Source: Puccinia triticina (taxonomy: Eukaryota; Basidiomycota; Pucciniomycetes; Pucciniales; Pucciniaceae). From it: 64,000 nucleotides of DNA. The stretch is from contig NC_070566.1 of assembly GCF_026914185.1 (NCBI RefSeq), positions 3,782,001-3,846,000 on the forward strand. Direction: 5' to 3'. This document shows positions 1 through 8,044 of this stretch, one piece after another. Below the pieces are notes generated by a model that ran no database searches, was not told the origin of the DNA, and was given only the letters and a program-made list of their open reading frames with translations. The stretch's first letter is position 1, and the number at the start of each line of letters is the position of its first letter. The position numbers were made by a program, and so were the translations under genes.

Positions 1-256
1 TTGCTGTGGATCAACGGAGTAGAGATCTTCTTCACGGCAAAGGAGATCACGAACGATAAGGATAAAATCCTTATTGTTGGCCGGTTGATCTCAGAGACCA
101 ACCTACTTTCATTCTACCAGTCACAAGCGTCATCGTTATTGGGGAGATCCTGGACAGTGGCCAAAGAAGAGCTGTTTGATGTCGCCCTCCCTTCGCAATG
201 GCTCACCTCCCTGGAGAGGCAGATCAGATACTTCAAAATGGGAGAGTCCGAAACGT
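1..256 (+). pseudogene. Retroelement gag-like ORF, upstream part, split by element A
   Basis: Open reading frame in frame 1 that enters from outside the window and runs to the insertion point of element A. When one copy of the 4-bp duplication is ignored, the frame passes from base 256 directly into base 8861 without a shift and stays open to 10242, so both pieces are one gag-like gene. The part here has no recognised catalytic motif; its order relative to the Cys-rich motif in the second part fits a capsid-like region. The true start lies off the window. The exact frame continuity means the interruption is recent. Family is inferred from position and the knuckle in part two. Confidence 0.7.
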
Positions 257-1070
257 TGTGGTGGCCAAAATGGTAGTCGGCTTCAGTTTCAATCTTCAAG
301 ATCAGCCCTCAAGAAAACCACCCTCAAGATCAAGATTCAAGCCTCAAGATCCTCAAGGCTCAAGATTCAAATCTCAATATCACCTTCCCAATTCCTCTCA
401 GCTTCCTTTTTTTTCCCCTCTTCCTATTTCTCACTTTCCTCTCTGTCTCCTCTTCTCTTTTTCTTGGTCCTAACACAGAACTACCTGTGGATTTATTCCT
501 AGTTGTTTGTCTTTTCTGGTTTTGTTTCTTCCTTGTCTTCCTCAGCCATGTCCATTTCCATTCTTCCTGGTTCCTTTCTCATCTTCTTAATTTGTGGTCC
601 TCATTGGTTTCATGTTTTCAGCTCTTGGTTTTATTTCTCTTCCTTTTTCTTCTTTGTGTTGTCTTTGTTCTTTTCTATCTCTCTGTTGTCTGTGGTGTGT
701 GCGCGCGCATGGCGCGCAAGGAGATGATGACATGTCTGTGACAGGCCTCCAGGAATCCAAGTTCCTGGCGAACTTGGAGGATGGGAGGCCATAGCATTCT
801 GTTCTGATCCAAGGCGGAGGCTATCAGCAATTAATTCTTTTCGATCCGATACTTCCCGATTCTGCGCACGAGCGCCCAATCCCTTTTCCCAAGACATTCC
901 AACAAAACTGCCGGCGAAGATCAACTCTCCGCCGTACCTCAAAAACCACTTCCCAGCTATCACTTTGATTCTTTTGACTCTCTTTTCCGGACCACTCGAG
1001 AGGGCAGCCTCTTAGGCATCTTTTCCCCTCCCAGCGCTGCCGCCGGCCTAGCACCGGACGGAGCTCCATA
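257..1070 (+). repeat. 5' LTR of element A
   Basis: Matches 8059-8856 almost base for base. It starts TGTGG and ends CCATA, imperfect inverted ends. Compared with the 3' copy it has an extra 16 bp in a CTCAAGATT-rich stretch near 345, which looks like a small tandem duplication. A GCGCGC-rich palindromic patch lies near 700-717. Small ORFs on both strands are open in both LTR copies, but LTR identity alone explains that, so I do not call them genes. Confidence 0.95.
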
Positions 1071-1072
1071 TT

Positions 1073-1123
1073 TGGTCCCCCGAGCCGGGATCGAACCAGC
1101 GACCTCAAGATTTACAGTCTCGC
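1073..1123 (-). other. Primer-binding site extended into an antisense tRNA-Tyr-like segment
   Basis: Directly after the 5' LTR, the plus strand reads TGGTCCCCCGAGCCGGG and continues as the complement of a tRNA through the T arm, variable loop and anticodon arm. On the minus strand the anticodon loop is CTGTAAA (anticodon GTA, tyrosine), closed by the five-pair stem CGAGA/TCTTG. The T stem GCTGG/CCGGC encloses TTCGATC, and the acceptor strand ends in CCA. A D arm is not recognisable beyond about 1123, so this is not a whole tRNA gene. Nuclear tRNA-Tyr genes usually have an intron next to the anticodon; none is present, which suggests copying from a spliced tRNA primer. Confidence 0.8.
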
Positions 1124-1271
1124 ACTGTGGTTTTGAGGCGTTTGGCGGTTATAAATTTCCTTTTTTTTTCCTTCTCCTTTTTGATTCCCATCCGTTCGAA
1201 TCACAGAATCTTAGCTGAACCAGCTTGGATTCTTTTCCAAATCACTTCTCGAGGATTCGCGACACGAGGCA

Positions 1272-1405
1272 CGGATTCCTTTGAGGCGCTGACAGTGCCT
1301 CAGAGCCATCCCATCAATCCTCAGCGAACGATCTCGACCAATCGGCCTCCCCCCTTTTTTGAGTGGATTCCTTTGAGGCGCCAACAGTGCCTCAGAGCCA
1401 TCTCT
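1272..1405 (+). repeat. Pair of direct repeats in the leader of element A
   Basis: A roughly 40-bp segment beginning GGATTCCTTTGAGGCGC and ending CAGAGCCATC occurs at about 1274-1313 and again at about 1366-1405 with few changes, 92 bp apart. It lies between the primer-binding site and gag, where packaging signals of LTR elements usually sit. No ORF explains it. Its function is unknown. Confidence 0.7.
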
Positions 1406-1545
1406 CATTCCTCGCCGCCCCACTTCGTCGCAGGAGCCGCTGTAGTCCTCGTTTTAAAGGATCAAGACGTTTCAGGCTCCCATTTCTTTATTTCTTTCTT
1501 TTTTTTTCTTTAGGTGTTCAGTCGCGGGGCACAGGAGTAGCAGAA

Positions 1546-1653
1546 GTAAGTCCCCTCTAATTAGTAGCACCTCCGAAGCACTACTTTTTTTGTCAAAGCA
1601 TTATTGCCACCGCTGTGAGCCGCCCCTCGATTTCTGCTTGTTTCTCTCATCAG
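1546..1653 (+). other. Intron-like segment 1 (gag leader), related to three others in element A
   Basis: Starts GTAAGTCCCCTC and ends in a pyrimidine tract plus CAG, 108 bp, just upstream of the gag ATG at 1667. It shares its beginning, an internal GCACCTCC and a GCCACCGCTGTGAGCC box with the segments at 4165, 4624 and 7890. Splicing would remove leader sequence only. The boundaries follow GT-AG; use is inferred. Confidence 0.65.
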
Positions 1654-1666
1654 ATTCACTCTCAAG

Positions 1667-3826
1667 ATGGACGGCGTCACTGGGAATCCTCCTCGCGTGA
1701 GGATGGTCAAAATCAAACCTCAAAACAAGGCATTGAAGTTTTCGTGTTCGGAAGTCGAGCTGTTTCTTGATGACTACGAGCTAGCTGCAGAATTGGACGG
1801 CGCGTCTGATTTCGACAAGGCTCGTCAGATCGGCTCGTTTGTTGAGGATGGGGAAACTCGGACTATCCTGGCGACGCTCGATGGCTATAAGCCGCCCGAT
1901 TGGTCGAAGCTCAAAGCCGCTATGCTGAGCTACTGGGTTGACGTCGACAAGGCTCTGTTCACCGAGAGAGACATCACCAGCCTGGTCGATACGTGGGCGA
2001 AGAAAGGAGGTGTTTCGTCGGTATCGGACTATCACTCGTTCCGCAAGGCTTGGGACCCAATTCAAGCCTACCTGGTCTCGAAGAGTCATGTCGAATCGGC
2101 CGAAGAGCTTAAGAAGCCTTTTTATCAGGCGTTTTCGGAGGGTTTCCAGGGCCGTATTCGGGATCAGCTCATAAAAGAAAATACTCTGATTGTGACACCC
2201 GATAATGGGGCTCGGTTGCCTTCTTTTAAGATTTTGCAAAGCGCTGTCGACACTGTCATGAAAGGACAGATATCTCTCACTTTCGAGGACACAAGAACGT
2301 CAGCCCCGGTGGCTTCTCCTTTCCAAGCCGCGAACGATGTGATGAAGATGGGCGAGGATCAGCGCCCGAAGACAACTGATTCCGCGCCTAAACCCGAGCC
2401 GTCTATGGAGGAACTCGCCAAGCTTTTCAAAGCCTTCGAGCAGTACATGAAAGGAGAAGGCGGCAAGGTCTCGACGTCGACGGAGCACCCACCGCTAGTG
2501 TGTTATTATTGCCATCGGGAGCGCCACGGAACGGCTCGATGCCCGGAGCTCCAAAAGGACAAGGAGGCGGGTCTCGTCGAGCAACGAGGTACAAATTTCT
2601 TCCTTCCAAATGGGGCCCTGATTCCCTTCGACCGCAGTCGCCCGATTCGGCATGTAGTCGCTTCTTATCAGCCCTCCTCCTCTTCTGGGCCACCCAGGCC
2701 ATCGACACCTACTCGCCAATCATCTGCTGCCGCTACGACCGAGTACAAGGCAAGCTGTGGGTCGTTGCAGCCGTGGTACCCCCCAGCGGTATTGTCCCAG
2801 TCATTCGCAGGGGTTTATGAGTCCGATCCGGCCGGAAGGAAGCGCCACGAGGACGCTCGACCATACAAGGCTCCTTTGGTACCAGCTAGTCAGTCGAAGC
2901 GCCCCCTTCGGAAGGTTCCGAGCGGAGTTGCCGATCCGCCGAGGGTCAAAGTAGAGGACGAACCTGAGCTGTTTGATTGCATCATGAACGATTCTAATCC
3001 CGAACCCCCTCTCCCCAAGGAGGGGCCTGCAAGACCGGTCACTCCTCCTAAGAACGCTGGCTCACAGCCTAAGGTCAGGTTTGAGCGCGACGTTAGCCGA
3101 GATCACCCAGACGCAGTGGATGGATTCATCAAGAAGATATTCGACCTGCCGGTTTCAACAAGAGTGGCCGAGATTTGTTCTATTTCGCCGGCGGTCTCTG
3201 ATGGAGTCAAGAAATGGGTTTCCCGGCGTCGCGTGGAGGTTGGCTCTGAAGATTTGAAGGTTAACTCCGGAACGCTGGCGGAAGGGATTGACCCTGAGGG
3301 CGCTTTCGATCCCAATCTCTACTCGTGTCCTCTTGGATATCTAAGCTGTAGCGTGGGCGATGGCGAAGCAATATCATCGCCCCTAGTGGACTCGGGGTCT
3401 CAACTCAATTTGATCTCCGACGCCTTAGCGGTTAAGTTGAATCTTACACCTCGGGTTAATTTCAGTTCGGCGGTCTACGGAATCAATAACCAGGCATGCG
3501 AATTGATTGGGATAGCGGAAGACGTTCCCATCCGAGTGGGACGCTCCATAGTGGGTTCCTGCCATTTTTGGATTACTCGGGCAAATGGGCCTTTCATCTT
3601 GGGCCGGCCCTTCCTGATGGATTTCAAAGCCACGCTGATGTTCTCCCCGACCGCTGGGGAGCGGATCATCCTCCCGGATTCTAGTGGACGAAACATCGAG
3701 GTAACACTCTGTCCGGTTGATAAAGGAAGGTGGGAGCGCGAGTTTCCCTCCCACGGTCGCAAAGGAGTGCTGGTCCATTGTGGCCGCCTCTGCGAGGACT
3801 CCGAGGAGGCCCCGCATTTTTTATGA
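1667..3826 (+). CDS. gag: Gag-protease polyprotein of element A
   Basis: A 719-residue ORF starting at the ATG in CTCAAGATGGAC. The N-terminal half is a capsid-like helical region. A CCHC zinc knuckle (C-x2-C-x4-H-x4-C) lies at about residues 278-291 and would bind the RNA genome. A basic and proline-rich linker follows. An aspartic protease motif, VDSGS, sits at about residue 573 with a later ILGRPFL segment typical of the second half of retropepsins. Putting the protease at the end of Gag rather than in Pol resembles several Ty3/Gypsy families. The ORF ends at TGA directly after a slippery heptamer, where ribosomes would shift to the pol frame. No internal stop or frameshift is visible. Confidence 0.92.
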   Translation: MDGVTGNPPRVRMVKIKPQNKALKFSCSEVELFLDDYELAAELDGASDFDKARQIGSFVEDGETRTILATLDGYKPPDWSKLKAAMLSYWVDVDKALFTERDITSLVDTWAKKGGVSSVSDYHSFRKAWDPIQAYLVSKSHVESAEELKKPFYQAFSEGFQGRIRDQLIKENTLIVTPDNGARLPSFKILQSAVDTVMKGQISLTFEDTRTSAPVASPFQAANDVMKMGEDQRPKTTDSAPKPEPSMEELAKLFKAFEQYMKGEGGKVSTSTEHPPLVCYYCHRERHGTARCPELQKDKEAGLVEQRGTNFFLPNGALIPFDRSRPIRHVVASYQPSSSSGPPRPSTPTRQSSAAATTEYKASCGSLQPWYPPAVLSQSFAGVYESDPAGRKRHEDARPYKAPLVPASQSKRPLRKVPSGVADPPRVKVEDEPELFDCIMNDSNPEPPLPKEGPARPVTPPKNAGSQPKVRFERDVSRDHPDAVDGFIKKIFDLPVSTRVAEICSISPAVSDGVKKWVSRRRVEVGSEDLKVNSGTLAEGIDPEGAFDPNLYSCPLGYLSCSVGDGEAISSPLVDSGSQLNLISDALAVKLNLTPRVNFSSAVYGINNQACELIGIAEDVPIRVGRSIVGSCHFWITRANGPFILGRPFLMDFKATLMFSPTAGERIILPDSSGRNIEVTLCPVDKGRWEREFPSHGRKGVLVHCGRLCEDSEEAPHFL

Positions 3827-6800
3827 GGGGCGTCGATCCACTCGCCGGCGGTCTTAATGTGGGGCCTCGACGTCCGACCGGCGGATCGACTCCTGCCCAA
3901 GAGGCCCATTCTCCTTTCTTCTATTCTGTTCCCTCTATATCTGTTTCACCTCAAGATTCAATAACGAAACACCAAATCCAAAAACATCAAGAAACTCCAG
4001 AAAACGCCAAAAATATCTTTTCAACTCGCTTCAATTCGCCATCTCCACTTCTTTTCAAACCATTTTCTCCCGATCCCTCAAAAATGACCCGGCGGCTTCG
4101 CAAGGAGGCCAGCGCGGCGGAAGGTGTACAACATGGGTGTACCGCGGGGGCACAAAGTGTGAAAGTAAGTCCCCTCCAAGTATGCACCTCCTGGGTAGAT
4201 GCTACCACGATTTCAAAGACAACACCTTGGGCCACACTCGTGAGCGATTCATCAGTTTTGTGTTCTTTTTCTTTTCCAGGTGGACCTTCATCCCACCCAA
4301 TACCCCTCGCCACCGAGGAATTTCCTCCTTCTCCAACTTCGCATCAAGTTCACGCGTCTAGGGAGCAAGACGTTTCATCTCAAGATACTGGTTTCACGCT
4401 CTGCAACGAGGATAAACTAGTTTTGTCCTTCGTGACCCTCCGCGATGAGGTTAAACTAGGCCTGTCTGCAAGGACCCTCCACAATGAGGCTAAACTTCCG
4501 AGCCTCCGCGACAAGGATAAACTAAAGACCCTCCGCAATGAGGTGAAACTATTTTCTTCAAATATGGATGTTTGGGTGGATGAGGTGGAAGAACCTGAGT
4601 TGCGGAGGGATCGGAGACTAAAAGTAAGTTCTCTCCAATTATGCACCTCCGGGCGTGATGCTCCAAACGTTGTCGAAGCTCTACCTCGCGCCACTGTCGT
4701 GAGCCGCTCCCCGCCTTCCGGATTTTCTTACGCAGATAAGGCCCCTTTCGAGGGTTTCTCGGAACTTCGGACGTGGGCGTTGCTCCAGTATGGTCTCGGC
4801 AGTCAGTCTCAAAAGGTGCTGTTGGATGCCTGGAAAGCGGGCGAGCATGTGGTCTTTGCCGCCAAGTACAAGCCAGTCTCGAGGAAGATCAAACCCGTCA
4901 ATCAGCCGATGCCACAGGGTCTAAATCCCCCCCTCCGTCGACCCCCTCTTTCCCGCGATCCTTATCGGCCCTTGCCCCGCTCTTTGGCGGGCCCATTTTG
5001 CCCCAAAGGCCTCGTCACTGAGGAACAGCTTCAGGTGGTAAATTTTGGTCCGAACGGCTGGCTTTGGCCGGACGAATTGAATCTCATCAAGAATGTGCTA
5101 GCCAAGCGTAACCAGGCCATTGCCTTTGACGAGTCTGAGCGCGGACTGCTGAAGGATTTGCATGGCCTCCCTTACATTATCCCGGTCATCGAACACGAAC
5201 CCTGGCAGAAGAAGCGTATTCCTATACCTGCCGCTAAGCTAGACAAATACACCAGGATCCTTAGAGAGCGAGTCCGCAACGGCTTGTACGAGCAATCCAC
5301 CTCGTTGTATTCAAGCCCCGTGTTCTGCGTCCTTAAGTCAAACGGGAAGCTCAGGATTGTCCACAATCTTCAACCTCTGAACAAAGTCACCGTGAAGGAC
5401 GCCGGAGTTCCTCCGGCTACCGAAGATTTTGTCAAGTCATTCTTGGGTCGCGTTTGCTATGGACTCGGAGATATCTTGGGCGGTTACGATGAACGCGCCC
5501 TTGACCCAATTTCGCGCCCCTTGACGACATTCGATACCCCTCTTGGCAGATTTCAGCTGACGCGCCTCCCGCAGGGTGCCACCAACTCTGTTGCTGTTTA
5601 CCAAGCGCAGATGATGTGGGTCCTGCAGGAAGAGATCCCAGATCACGCTGGTGTTTTCATCAATGATGGGGGCATCAAGGGCCCGGCTTCTGATTACAAT
5701 AACGAGGCGCTGTCATGGCATCCAGGAGTACGGCGTTTCGTGTGGGAATATGCGATCACGCTGGAGCGCGTTCTCTTCCGGATTGAGGAGGCCGGGCTGA
5801 CGGTGTCCGCCACAAAACTGGCAGCCTGCGCTCCCGCCCTGGAAATTGTGGGTCACGTTGTGTGCAAGGAGGGCCGGCGGATGGCTAAGAATAAGATCAA
5901 CAAAATCTTAAGTTGGCCAACACCCTCGGACGCGACTGAAGTTTGCGGATTCCTTGGGGTGGTGGTGTACGTGCGGATTTTCATTCCATCTCTTTCTCAA
6001 ATTTGTGTGCCTCTGCGTCGACTGACTCGCAAGGATGCGCAATTCGTCTGGACCGAGGATTGCGAGGTCGCGTTCCAGCAACTCAAAACACTCGTGGGAA
6101 GGGACATTGTGTTGAAGAAGGTGGCGTACGGACCCGACGCAGGAAAGCTCAAACTCGCTGTTGATTCCTGCTACCATGCTGCAGGGGCCGTTCTTACTCA
6201 ACAAGATGACAGCGGTGTCGACCGACCGGCCCTCTACAAATCTCTGCTTTTCTCTGACGTGGAATCGCGCTATTCCCAGCCTAAACTGGAGCTTTGCGGC
6301 GTCGCTTGGATTCTCAAGAAGCTGCAGATTGTTTTGTGGGGTCAGCACTTCGAGCTTCTCGTCGACGCGCAGTCCCTCGTGCAGATGATCAACACACCTA
6401 GTCTACCCAACGCCCCGATGACGCGCTGGGTGTCCTTTATTCATCTTTTCTCCTTTGACATTTCACACCGCCCGGGCAAATCTTTTACCATGCCAGACGG
6501 ACTGTCTCAAAGACCTCAAGGCGACGGTGATTCCGACCCACCTTTGTCAGAGTTCGACGAGGAGGAACCTGCCATCCGGCCTATGTCGACTTTCTCGGTT
6601 GCTGCGTTGCCGCCTTATAACAGTTTTCAAGAAGGCTTCTGGCGGCAGTTGGAAGACTATCTGAAGACGTTGGCGCGCCCCGTTGGGATGGATGCGGCGG
6701 CGTTTCAGGCGTTGAGGAGGAAAGCTTCCGATTTCTTTGTTCAGGCGGGTCGACTCATGAAGAGAGGCAGCCCGCTACCTAGGATCGTGATCACCATCCC

Positions 6801-7893
6801 GAGCATGCAGGATGATGTTCTTCAGCGTCTGCACAAAGACCTTGGCCATCGAGGTACGACTGAGACTTATCGCCGGGTCGCCAACCGCTTTTGGTGGCCG
6901 GCTTTGAAAAAGTCCGTTCATCTGTGGTGCCGCAGTTGCGAGGCCTGCCAGAAGAGAGGATTGCGGCGGCCGGTGGAAATGCGCTACCCAACTGGTGAAG
7001 ACACTATATTCGGACGAGTCTCAATGGACGTCGTACACATCAAGGCGAGCGGGGCGAAATATCTCATTGTCGCGCGTGATGATTTCTCGGGCTGGGTAGA
7101 GGCCAAATTTCTCAACAACATCACTTTGGAGGCTGTCGCCGCCTTTCTGCAGGAGCACTGGACCATGCGGTATGGACTGGCGCGTGCTTACTCGACTGAC
7201 GGCGGTTCGGAATTCGGCGGCGCCCTGGCAGAGATGCTGAGGTCTTTGCCGGGGCAACATTGGGTTTCAACTCCTTATTATCCGGAGGCTCAGGGAATGG
7301 TGGAGCGCGGGCATGCTCCTCTTAAGGCAGCTCTCGTTAAATTGGCGGGCGAGTCAGGGAAAAATTGTTGGAAATTTCTCCCGCTCGTGTTGTTTGCTGA
7401 CCGCATCTCAACCAAGCGTTCAACGGGCTATTCTCCTTATGAGTTGGTCTTCGGTCAGCGGGCAGCTCTTCCAATTGATCTGGATATCAATTCGTTCCTT
7501 GGGGTTGATTGGGAGGAGGTCCGTAGTACCTCCGACCTACTAGCGGCCCGTTCTCAACAACTGGAGCGCAGTGAGGACTCTCGGCAGCTTGCTCATCAAC
7601 GGATGATGAAATCTCGGGCGGATGCCATTTGCTACTGGCAAGAGAAGAATCCCGAACGGTTGCGCGATCCCCTCTCGCCGGGCACTTTGGTTCTGGCCTA
7701 CAATCGGTTGCTCAAGGTTCAATGGGGGCAGCTATTTGCTCACAAGTGGAACGGGCCTTACCGGATTGTCACGCAAGTCCAGGGCGGCTCATATGTCTTG
7801 GCGGAGCTTGATGAGACTGAGCTTAAGCGGCGATTCGCTGCGGATCAAGTCAAGGAGTATTTTCCTCGTGGGGGCATTGGTAACTCAAAGTAA
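3730..7893 (+). CDS. pol: Pol polyprotein of element A (RT, RNase H, integrase), RT motif altered
   Basis: Open frame of 1387 codons in -1 relative to gag; translated Pol probably begins at 3823 after frameshifting. A spacer of about 350 residues includes a tandem LRNEVKL-like repeat. RT follows, with LPQGATNS and the catalytic box at about residues 643-648 reading FINDGG, where element B has FIDDGG. The first Asp of the pair is Asn (codon AAT at 5662-5664), predicted to abolish polymerisation. RNase H starts near residue 805 (AVDSCYHAAGAVL). Integrase has an HHCC finger near 1030-1080, catalytic Asp in SMDVV, Asp in STDGGSEF and Glu in MVERGH, then a C-terminal GPYRI module. The stop overlaps the GTAAGT of intron-like segment 4. 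Otherwise intact. Confidence 0.93.
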   Translation: MGARVSLPRSQRSAGPLWPPLRGLRGGPAFFMRGVDPLAGGLNVGPRRPTGGSTPAQEAHSPFFYSVPSISVSPQDSITKHQIQKHQETPENAKNIFSTRFNSPSPLLFKPFSPDPSKMTRRLRKEASAAEGVQHGCTAGAQSVKVSPLQVCTSWVDATTISKTTPWATLVSDSSVLCSFSFPGGPSSHPIPLATEEFPPSPTSHQVHASREQDVSSQDTGFTLCNEDKLVLSFVTLRDEVKLGLSARTLHNEAKLPSLRDKDKLKTLRNEVKLFSSNMDVWVDEVEEPELRRDRRLKVSSLQLCTSGRDAPNVVEALPRATVVSRSPPSGFSYADKAPFEGFSELRTWALLQYGLGSQSQKVLLDAWKAGEHVVFAAKYKPVSRKIKPVNQPMPQGLNPPLRRPPLSRDPYRPLPRSLAGPFCPKGLVTEEQLQVVNFGPNGWLWPDELNLIKNVLAKRNQAIAFDESERGLLKDLHGLPYIIPVIEHEPWQKKRIPIPAAKLDKYTRILRERVRNGLYEQSTSLYSSPVFCVLKSNGKLRIVHNLQPLNKVTVKDAGVPPATEDFVKSFLGRVCYGLGDILGGYDERALDPISRPLTTFDTPLGRFQLTRLPQGATNSVAVYQAQMMWVLQEEIPDHAGVFINDGGIKGPASDYNNEALSWHPGVRRFVWEYAITLERVLFRIEEAGLTVSATKLAACAPALEIVGHVVCKEGRRMAKNKINKILSWPTPSDATEVCGFLGVVVYVRIFIPSLSQICVPLRRLTRKDAQFVWTEDCEVAFQQLKTLVGRDIVLKKVAYGPDAGKLKLAVDSCYHAAGAVLTQQDDSGVDRPALYKSLLFSDVESRYSQPKLELCGVAWILKKLQIVLWGQHFELLVDAQSLVQMINTPSLPNAPMTRWVSFIHLFSFDISHRPGKSFTMPDGLSQRPQGDGDSDPPLSEFDEEEPAIRPMSTFSVAALPPYNSFQEGFWRQLEDYLKTLARPVGMDAAAFQALRRKASDFFVQAGRLMKRGSPLPRIVITIPSMQDDVLQRLHKDLGHRGTTETYRRVANRFWWPALKKSVHLWCRSCEACQKRGLRRPVEMRYPTGEDTIFGRVSMDVVHIKASGAKYLIVARDDFSGWVEAKFLNNITLEAVAAFLQEHWTMRYGLARAYSTDGGSEFGGALAEMLRSLPGQHWVSTPYYPEAQGMVERGHAPLKAALVKLAGESGKNCWKFLPLVLFADRISTKRSTGYSPYELVFGQRAALPIDLDINSFLGVDWEEVRSTSDLLAARSQQLERSEDSRQLAHQRMMKSRADAICYWQEKNPERLRDPLSPGTLVLAYNRLLKVQWGQLFAHKWNGPYRIVTQVQGGSYVLAELDETELKRRFAADQVKEYFPRGGIGNSK
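3817..3883 (+). promoter_or_regulatory. Probable -1 ribosomal frameshift site of element A
   Basis: The heptamer TTTTTTA (3817-3823) is in the correct phase in gag (cat-ttt-tta) and sits just before the gag stop TGA. After a -1 shift, reading continues as ATG AGG in the open pol frame. A stem can form between 3828-3836 and 3867-3875 (nine pairs, one G-U), starting four bases after the heptamer. CGCCGG in its loop (3843-3848) is exactly complementary to CCGGCG at 3878-3883, so a pseudoknot is possible, though the loop sizes are unusual. Element B has the same heptamer in the same codons. Confidence 0.8.
4165..4279 (+). other. Intron-like segment 2 in the gag-pol spacer of element A
   Basis: Runs from GTAAGTCCCCTCCAAG to CTTTTCCAG, 115 bp, with TATGCACCTCC and a CACTCGTGAGC box shared with the other three segments. 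It lies inside the long pol frame, which is open across it. Its length is not a multiple of three, so removing it alone would change the frame. It could be an alternatively used intron, or a repeated module unrelated to splicing. Confidence 0.6.
4393..4552 (+). repeat. Coding tandem repeat in the Pol spacer of element A
   Basis: About five imperfect copies of a 24-33 bp unit (type ACCCTCCGCGATGAGGTTAA) encode (T/S)LRNEVKL-like peptides with alternating charge. The unit lies between intron-like segments 2 and 3 and before the RT domain. Element B lacks this spacer altogether, so it is an addition in element A or a loss in B. Confidence 0.75.
4624..4735 (+). other. Intron-like segment 3 in the gag-pol spacer of element A
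   Basis: GTAAGTTCTCTCC at the start, TATGCACCTCCGGG, then GCCACTGTCGTGAGCC (identical over 16 bp to segment 4), ending TTTCTTACGCAG; 112 bp. Its acceptor lies just upstream of the conserved start of the RT region. A splice from the donor at 1546 to this acceptor would give a gag-less RNA for Pol. That is inference only. Confidence 0.6.
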
Positions 7894-8006
7894 GTTCCCC
7901 CTCCTCAGTATGCACCTTGGGTACCTACTACCGCATTTGTTGTAAGCCCTACTTTAGCCACTGTCGTGAGCCATGCGTGGGACCCTTTTGCTTTTTTTTC
8001 TTTTAG
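7890..8006 (+). other. Intron-like segment 4, overlapping the pol stop of element A
   Basis: GTAAGTTCCCCC begins inside the last codons of pol, so the pol stop TAA is part of the donor. The segment contains TATGCACC and GCCACTGTCGTGAGCC and ends CTTTTTTTTCTTTTAG; 117 bp. Splicing would bring another stop in after a few bases and hardly change Pol. It sits just before the polypurine tract. Confidence 0.6.
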
Positions 8007-8044
8007 TTGACGGCGAGGAACGGGGCAGTCTAGGGACAGACTGT

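Noticed and set aside
257..1070. Several ORFs of 60-110 codons inside the LTRs of element A, repeated at 8059-8856
   Set aside because: They are present twice because the LTRs are near identical; composition is low complexity (Phe/Leu/Ser-rich) and no start context or domain supports them.
1073..1123. A functional tRNA-Tyr gene
   Set aside because: No D arm or 5' acceptor strand can be found, and the position right after the LTR fits a primer-binding site.
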